Positions 58,146 to 64,000 of a stretch of 64,000 nt of DNA are shown one piece after another. Position 1 is the stretch's first letter; each line of letters opens with the position of its first letter. The translations under genes were made by a program, and so were the position numbers. The stretch is taken from positions 8,578 through 72,577 of the forward strand of contig JADDTR010000012.1 of the NCBI GenBank assembly GCA_015345905.1. Direction: 5' to 3'. Under the pieces are notes generated by a model, which saw nothing but the letters and a program-made list of their open reading frames with translations, ran no database searches and was not told the DNA's origin. This DNA comes from Aotearoamyces nothofagi (Eukaryota; Ascomycota; Leotiomycetes; Leotiales; Tympanidaceae).

Positions 58146-59128
58146 TGTAGAGGTGGATCAGGATTGACTGAGTCTGCGCCTGGTTACCTCTCAGGGAACA
58201 ATTGCGTCGTCCTGCTGTCCTGTTGTCCCGTCGCGAGACGTGCCAGAGCAGCTAACCGACAAGTGACAGCACGAGCCCCTCGACTGTGGCTTAGCTGTGG
58301 CTGTCGTGTCACGTGGCATAGACACCTCCCCAGGCCAAAGCATGCACGTGCCAATCCAGCCATCTACATCTCCATCAGGATGTCAAAATGTAATTAGAGA
58401 CTGCTTTACTGTGTCTTGTCTGCATTGGGTACGGAGGTTCTCGAAGTGTATATCCCGATCCCACGAAGTGTCGTTTAACTCCCCAATGGCAAGGTAACTC
58501 GTGATTCGTAACTCGTATAGACACGGACTCTGAGTTGCTCCGTCAGTCAAACGAAGCGACCAATGGTGCCGAAGCGGCCAGATACTTGTGAACTGCCGAC
58601 GAGCACTGCTGGGCATTGCTGGGCATTGCTGGGGAATGCCGACCCCTGCAATGCCGAAAATGGACGGATATTGGCTACACCAGGTGGATACGCAGAGTGG
58701 CTACCATCTACCGCCTTCGCGGCCTTCTTGCGGAGTATCGTATATGGTCGTCCGAAACAGCCATTTGCTGGTTAAAGGCGACTTCGTATATGAGCAACCG
58801 CCCACTGCAGACTGCACCTCGTCAAGCCGGGACGGAAGGCTTGATGCTGTACAGTGTGCAAACGTATAAGAGGCGCAAAGCCCGGCGCCCGAGGTACGGT
58901 GTACGAGTACACGAAGGCTGATAAGGTTTGATCAGTATTTCCATCAGTATTTCCCATGTCCGAAAACCACCTTCCTTAAAGACGGCCGTCCTTCGTCGCT
59001 CGCCCCCCGACATCCTAGACACCCTGGACTTCGTCGTCTGGAGGTGCTGTCGCCTATGCCGTACCGACTTCCCTCGTCGTCCTCTCAGGCATCTTAAGAT
59101 CTCTACAGTGCGTCTCTAAATACCGCTC
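58146..59128. other. Divergent intergenic region, CAP1 / P450
   Basis: 983 bp with both promoters. Contains a triplicated 11-bp GCTGGGCATT repeat (about 58608-58640) and CACGTG near 58314. No gene seen. Confidence 0.5.
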
Positions 59129-60790
59129 ATGAGCTATATTCCCTCTCCAACTTCTACTGAGTACATGCACCTTGATATGGCCCAATATGCCTATGCTCTC
59201 GCGGGCTTTGTGTCCCTTATCACATACTTCATCATCACCACGATAATCTCAAAGATCCAAGATCATCGCTTCTCAAAAGTACATGGATGCAAGCCTCCTA
59301 AAGCGATACCTCAATCAGAGCGCATTATCGGCTGGGGGCTCTATAAACAACAAGTTCAACGAGCCAAAGACAGGGCAATACTTGGTGGTAACTTGGACCG
59401 TTTCAGAGAATTTGGGCACACGTGGACAATTTCTGTGATGGGCAGAAAGATTCTCGTCACGAATGAACCAGAGAATATCAAAGCTGTTTTGGTGACCAAC
59501 TTCAAGGACTTTGGCATTGGTCGTAGAATTATTGCCTTTGGGCAGCTTTTAGGTAGTGGAATATTTACCACTGATGGCGCACGTTGGGAGCATTCAAGGG
59601 TATGCCAACCTCCAATGCCACGATGGCTAGTCTAATCATTTTCCAGGCCCTCGTCCGACCCAGTTTTACGAAGACTCAGGTTGCTGACCTTGATGCATTC
59701 GAGATTCATATCCGGCGCTTCATTACCAAGATTCCTCGCGACGGTTCTACAATCGACCTTCAAACACTATTCTTTCAATTAACTTTCGACAGCGCCACCG
59801 AGTTTCTTTTTGGTGAGTCTGCCAATACTCTTGGCGGCCCTGAGGGCTCTGAGCAACAACTATTCGCCACTGCATTCGATTATGCCCAAACTCAGCTGAA
59901 CGAACGTATCCGACTCGGGTTGTTCATCATGTTCTATAAAAACGCCGAATTTGATAGGGCATGCAAGAGGGTTCATAGCTTTGTCGACAAGTATGTATTC
60001 AAGGCATTGGAGATTCGGCGAAGTCTGGATGCTAAGGAGGGACCCGCTGATGGCGAGCCTGAGAGATATGTCTTCTTGAATGAACTAGCCAAAGCAACAA
60101 ATGATCCTGTCCAACTTAGGTCTGAACTCTTGAATATTCTCCTGGCTGGCCGAGACACAACCGCTGGTGTCCTGAGCAACTGCTTTCACGTTTTGGCACG
60201 CAGACCCGATATCTGGAATAAGCTAAGGGCCGAAGTGGATCAGCTGAATGGTGAGAAGCCAAACTACGAGACGCTGAGGAATCTAACATACCTGAGATAT
60301 TTCCTAAACGAAAGTCAGTTGGATCTACTATTCTACCATTTGTGTACCCCTATTAACAGGCATAGCACTTCGCCTCTATCCATCCGTTCCAGCTAATGCT
60401 CGCTTTTCCAACAAAAACACAACCATCCCTCTAGGCGGTGGGCCCGACGGTCTCTCACCGGTATTCATCCCCAAAGGTAGCGCTGTCAGCTATTCCATCT
60501 ACAGCACGCACCGCCGAACGGATATATACGGCGAAGACGCCGGTGAATTCAAGCCTGAAAGGTGGGAGGCATTAAGACCTGGATGGGGCTACCTCCCATT
60601 CAATGGCGGGCCGAGGATATGTGTTGGCCAGCAATTTGCGCTGACCGAGGCGAGTTATACGATTGTGAGATTGCTTCAGGAGTTTCGGGCTTTGGAGAAT
60701 AGGGATCCAACGGAGTGGGTGGAAGGATTAGCCTTAACTCTGTCGAGTGGTAATGGAGTTAAGGTTGCCTTGACACCAAGTAATGCTTGA
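59129..60790 (+). CDS. Cytochrome P450, CYP52-like
   Basis: Three exons, 59129-59599, 59647-60313 and 60366-60790, 520 residues. N-terminal anchor helix ([18 protein letters not shown]) with [13 protein letters not shown] after it, the typical opening of CYP52/CYP539-type enzymes. I-helix [14 protein letters not shown]-helix ExxR as [11 protein letters not shown] (restored by the chosen acceptor at 60365), PERW ([18 protein letters not shown]) and the haem loop [14 protein letters not shown] with the thiolate Cys. The GRDTT and [12 protein letters not shown] segments are characteristic of alkane/fatty-acid omega-hydroxylases at the ER, but substrate here is inferred. A second acceptor four residues earlier would insert residues between E and R and break ExxR. 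The neighbours do not suggest a cluster. Confidence 0.92.
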
Positions 60791-61303
60791 CGACAATGTA
60801 GAATAATAATAATGAATGATGGCTATGATGGCAATGATGTTATGTGTTTAGGGGGGTGAATTGCAGCTTGGAATCTATACACTGTGGATGGCTTTAGGAT
60901 CGATCAATGCAACCAGGCCCTGTCCAGCACGCAAAGATAGATAGCATTCGGCACGAGCGATACGAGCGATACGAGCGATAGATAGCTTGGGTGCACGGAC
61001 GGGTGTGCGGTTCCACTTTTTGTTATCGCGGGCCGGCCGGGCTAATCGGGAAAACCCCTGGTTTTTGTGCGACACGGCCTTCTCCTTCAGCAAGTCTGGG
61101 GGACGCCCGGTGACCGTCGTTTGTAACGGAGTCAGTCTTGTTTGGTCGGCCGGTCGGGAGGACAGGATAGGTCTTGTGATTGATCCGTGGGCTTTGGATC
61201 TTTTATCGTAGCGCACTCTCTTTGCTGTCGCTGTCGCTGTCGCTGTCGCTGCTCTCGCTGTCGCTGTCGCTGTATCCTTCTGTATAGTCGTAGAAGCCTT
61301 ATC
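60791..61303. other. Promoter and leader of the hydrolase gene
   Basis: Includes 10-bp ATACGAGCG copies near 60955-60980 and a CGCTGT hexanucleotide array (about 61219-61272) ending 30 bp before the hydrolase ATG, probably in its 5' UTR. Confidence 0.6.
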
Positions 61304-63900
61304 ATGGCCGACAAGGCTCTGGTCTATGGAGCTGCGCCTGCCGCTATCGACGAGGCCAACAGACCTCGCAATGCCAGGATACGTCGCATCGCCGTCGCTG
61401 CAACTGCTGCTGTATCCGCTCTGTGCTTCTTATCCAGCCCTCCTACACTATGCGGCATCACCAGCGATTGTAATCTCCAACCCGGACCTCAGCCAGATGT
61501 CGGTGTCGTTCGGAAAGCTTTCCAATGGCAAGATGTACATCCATTCTCCTTCCTTTACCCCATATCTCTGCTAACCACTCTGCTAACCGTCCCAGGTAAC
61601 CCCGACCAAGGAAATGATATACCATGATTGCTTTGATGGCTTCCAATGTGCAAGACTCGAAGTACCTATGGATTATAGCAGACCGGATGGTAGAAAGATT
61701 GCCGTTGCTCTTACACGACTCCCAGCCAAGGTGCCAGTATCTGACCCTAGATATGGTGGTCCTGTCTTGCTTAACCCAGGTATGTGTAATCTGTGACAGA
61801 AACAATCTATATAGCTAGAGAGGCAATCTGTGGATCCATGATCAAAGCAATCTGACTTTTCTAGGTGGTCCTGGTGGTTCTGGAATAGAAAGAGTCTTAA
61901 GCCTAGGGCACAGCATCCAAACAATCGTCGATTCTGAATTGCCTCCCAGCTCCGCAACAGAATCAGACGCGAAATATTTCGATATCGTCGGCTTTGATCC
62001 TCGTGGTATCAACAACACAACTCCGAACCTGTCATGTTTCCCAGACTCTTTCTCCAGATACAATTGGTATCTCCAAGCCGAAGCCGAAGGAATCCTGGGA
62101 AGTTCCAAAGATTCCCTTACGATGAACTGGCAAAGATGGGGTGCTTTCGCAGACGGTTGTTCAGCAGCTACGGGCTTCCCAAACGATGGCAACAAAGAAG
62201 TTCTAGGTCAACACATCAACACAACACCTGTTGTAGAGGACATGATCCAAATCATCGAACGCCACGGCGAATGGCGCAATCTCCAAGAAGGCCCCTCCTC
62301 GCTGACCTTCGCCAAAACCGAGGAGAAGCTTATCTATTGGGGCTGGTCCTACGGCACCCTCCTCGGCGCAACCTTCGCCTCAATGTACCCAACTCGCATC
62401 TCCCGCGCCGTTCTTGACGGCGTCGTCGACGCTGAAAACTACTACCACACAACTCCCTTCAGTAGCATCCTCGACGCCGACGCTATCCTCGACCGCTTCA
62501 CAAGCTACTGCTCCATGGCGGGGCCTTCCGTGTGCCCATTCTACCACCCCTCCGGCCCCTCGGCAATCCTCAACGCGTACGAATCCATCCTCGACTCTCT
62601 CTACAAATCCCCTCTCGCAGTGCCCTCGTCGCCCACCCGCGGTCCAGAAGTCGTCACCTGGAGCGACCTCATGCTCATAATCCGAATCGCAATGTACCAG
62701 CCGGTCTTCTTCTTCCCTCTCTTTGCCACCGTCCTCGCCGATCTCGCAGCCGGAAACGGCACGGTCATGGCAGACTTCAAGCAGTCTGGAAGACACATCT
62801 CGTGTCCGCTCGGCGAGCATGGCAATGGAGGGAATTGTAAGGGAGAACGACTCTATGGTCATGAAGATGATGCTACCAACGCCATTCTCTGCACAGATGC
62901 AAAGGATCTAGGAATGGTGGATGAGGACGGATTTAGGGAGTATTGGATGCAGTTGAGGAATACGAGTAGTACGATTGGCGATTATTGGGCAGGCTTGAGG
63001 TTAGGCTGTGTGGGTTGGAAGACGGTTGCGAAGTGGAGGTTTGATGGTATGTTTTGTCCTATTTTCTTTTCTTGTCTCCCTTCTCTATTTATATGTTGTT
63101 CTCCTCTTCCTCCTCCTCCTCCTTCTATTTTCTTCCCATCCCTATTGGGTGCACTGCAATCAAAATTCTTACTTTCTCATTTATCACACACTACAGCCAA
63201 GACCCTCACTTCCCATCTATTACACTTTGCACTAACATTCTACAATTAAAAGGTCCATTCAGCGCAAACACATCCCATCCACTCCTTTGGATTGGAAATA
63301 CCCTCGATCCCGTCACGCCATTACGAAGGTAAGTTATTTTTCTTTCACTTTTTCTCCCGTCTTTCCTACCCCTCCGTTATCGCTACCTTGATCAGGGTCC
63401 AGTCTCTATACACTAACATATCGTAGTGCCATCAAAATGTCTAGCGCTTTTCCTGGTTCTGTTGTCCTACAACAGGATTCTGAAGGGGTAGGTTTTGCTG
63501 TTTTGGTTGGATTCTATTCCCTTTCTTTACTATGTGCTTGTGTAGTCTTGTTTGGTGCTGCGATAGAGACTTCCTTTTGGAAATCCTCCCCTAAATCCCC
63601 TATCCTCGCTTCACTCGCTTGCTGGACCAGTCCCCTTCCTAATCCAGTCTTTGATTTCCACAGCTGACAAACCCATCTTTAATACAGCATACATCCCTCA
63701 CTGCCCCCTCAGTCTGCAAAGCAAAAGCCGTCCGAAGATATTTCCAAACTGGCATTTTGCCTGATCCATCGACTGTCTGTGATGCTGAGCTGAGGCCTTT
63801 TGGGCTGAAAGGTAGAGACGACATTGAGACAATTACTGCAGATGATAGACTTTTGTTGGACGCTATGCTTGGCATGGTTGGGAAGATGAAGTTTAGATGA
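61304..63900 (+). CDS. Alpha/beta hydrolase, TAP-like (tripeptidyl-aminopeptidase family)
   Basis: Six exons, 61304-61534, 61596-61779, 61865-63046, 63253-63328, 63427-63487 and 63688-63900, 648 residues. A short cytosolic N-terminus and an uncleaved hydrophobic segment (IRRIAVAATAAVSALCFLSS, about 26-45) suggest a membrane anchor. Family marks: CFDGFQCARLEVPMDY, oxyanion-hole GGPGGSG, nucleophile Ser in WGWSYGTLLG, the Asp in WIGNTLDPVTPL and the His in DSEGHTSL, the last two in the C-terminal TAP-like domain. Substrate unknown; family members cleave peptides or esters. The active-site His is the first codon of exon 6, right after the intron. Introns 3 and 5 (206 and 200 nt) are unusually long and pyrimidine-rich. 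Confidence 0.88.
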
Positions 63901-64000
63901 GATAATTCATGACAGGCGAACACCTAGGCCAAGTTCAAAACTGAACGTACACCTTTGCAACTTTCAACAATGCCCAGCATTGCAACTGCCACATCACGAC
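63901..64000. other. 3' flank of the hydrolase gene
   Basis: The last 100 bp show no feature. Confidence 0.6.

Overview
The window is nuclear DNA of a filamentous ascomycete (Pezizomycotina). Genes are spaced 0.2-4 kb apart and most introns are 46-66 nt, with GTATGT- or GTAAGT-like donors, CTAAC/CTGAC branch sites and CAG/TAG acceptors. The gene families agree: a PTH11-type receptor, CFEM-like surface proteins, a fungal type III polyketide synthase, a CYP52-like P450, MAK5, KAP123, ZDS1, HSE1 and BUD22. I could not place it below subphylum. No tRNA, rRNA or CRISPR was found. Gene models below were spliced by eye: every exon set keeps frame from ATG to stop, and joins were chosen to restore family motifs.

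Layout. 0-5.7 kb is accessory: a 2.1-kb element with ~315-bp terminal inverted repeats abutting a 5'-truncated protein kinase, a possible terpene synthase relic, then a secreted tyrosinase. 5.7-9.4 kb has no convincing gene and holds an unusually dense run of unrelated short tandem repeats. 9.4-22.4 kb is a housekeeping block: PTH11-like receptor, MAK5 (-), TRM7-type methyltransferase, KAP123 importin and a mitochondrial oxoglutarate/malate-type carrier. 23.5-27.8 kb holds two divergently transcribed paralogues, each with a signal peptide, two CFEM-like eight-cysteine modules and a membrane anchor (GPI type in one, transmembrane in the other). 28.5-31.6 kb has three conserved but unnamed Pezizomycotina genes. 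32.5-36.9 kb has BUD22, a small four-helix membrane protein whose C-terminus is a 19-bp minisatellite, and a type III polyketide synthase. 37.5-43.9 kb has a type II membrane exo-beta-1,3-glucanase, the BCKDH E1-beta subunit and a secreted GH78 rhamnosidase. 46-58 kb has ZDS1, a mitochondrial hydroxyacid-oxoacid transhydrogenase, HSE1 (ESCRT-0), cytochrome b5 and actin-capping protein alpha. 59-64 kb has a P450 and a TAP-like alpha/beta hydrolase.

No biosynthetic cluster or new multi-gene system is evident: tyrosinase, type III PKS and P450 are each isolated among unrelated genes. The most unusual content is the head-to-head CFEM-like pair with partly conserved exon structure, the minisatellite-encoded protein tail, two GC-AG introns, several outlier-length introns, a RIP-like mutation pattern between the arms of the inverted-repeat element, and the tandem-repeat-dense tracts at 6.8-8.3, 20.2-20.3 and 34.0-35.3 kb.
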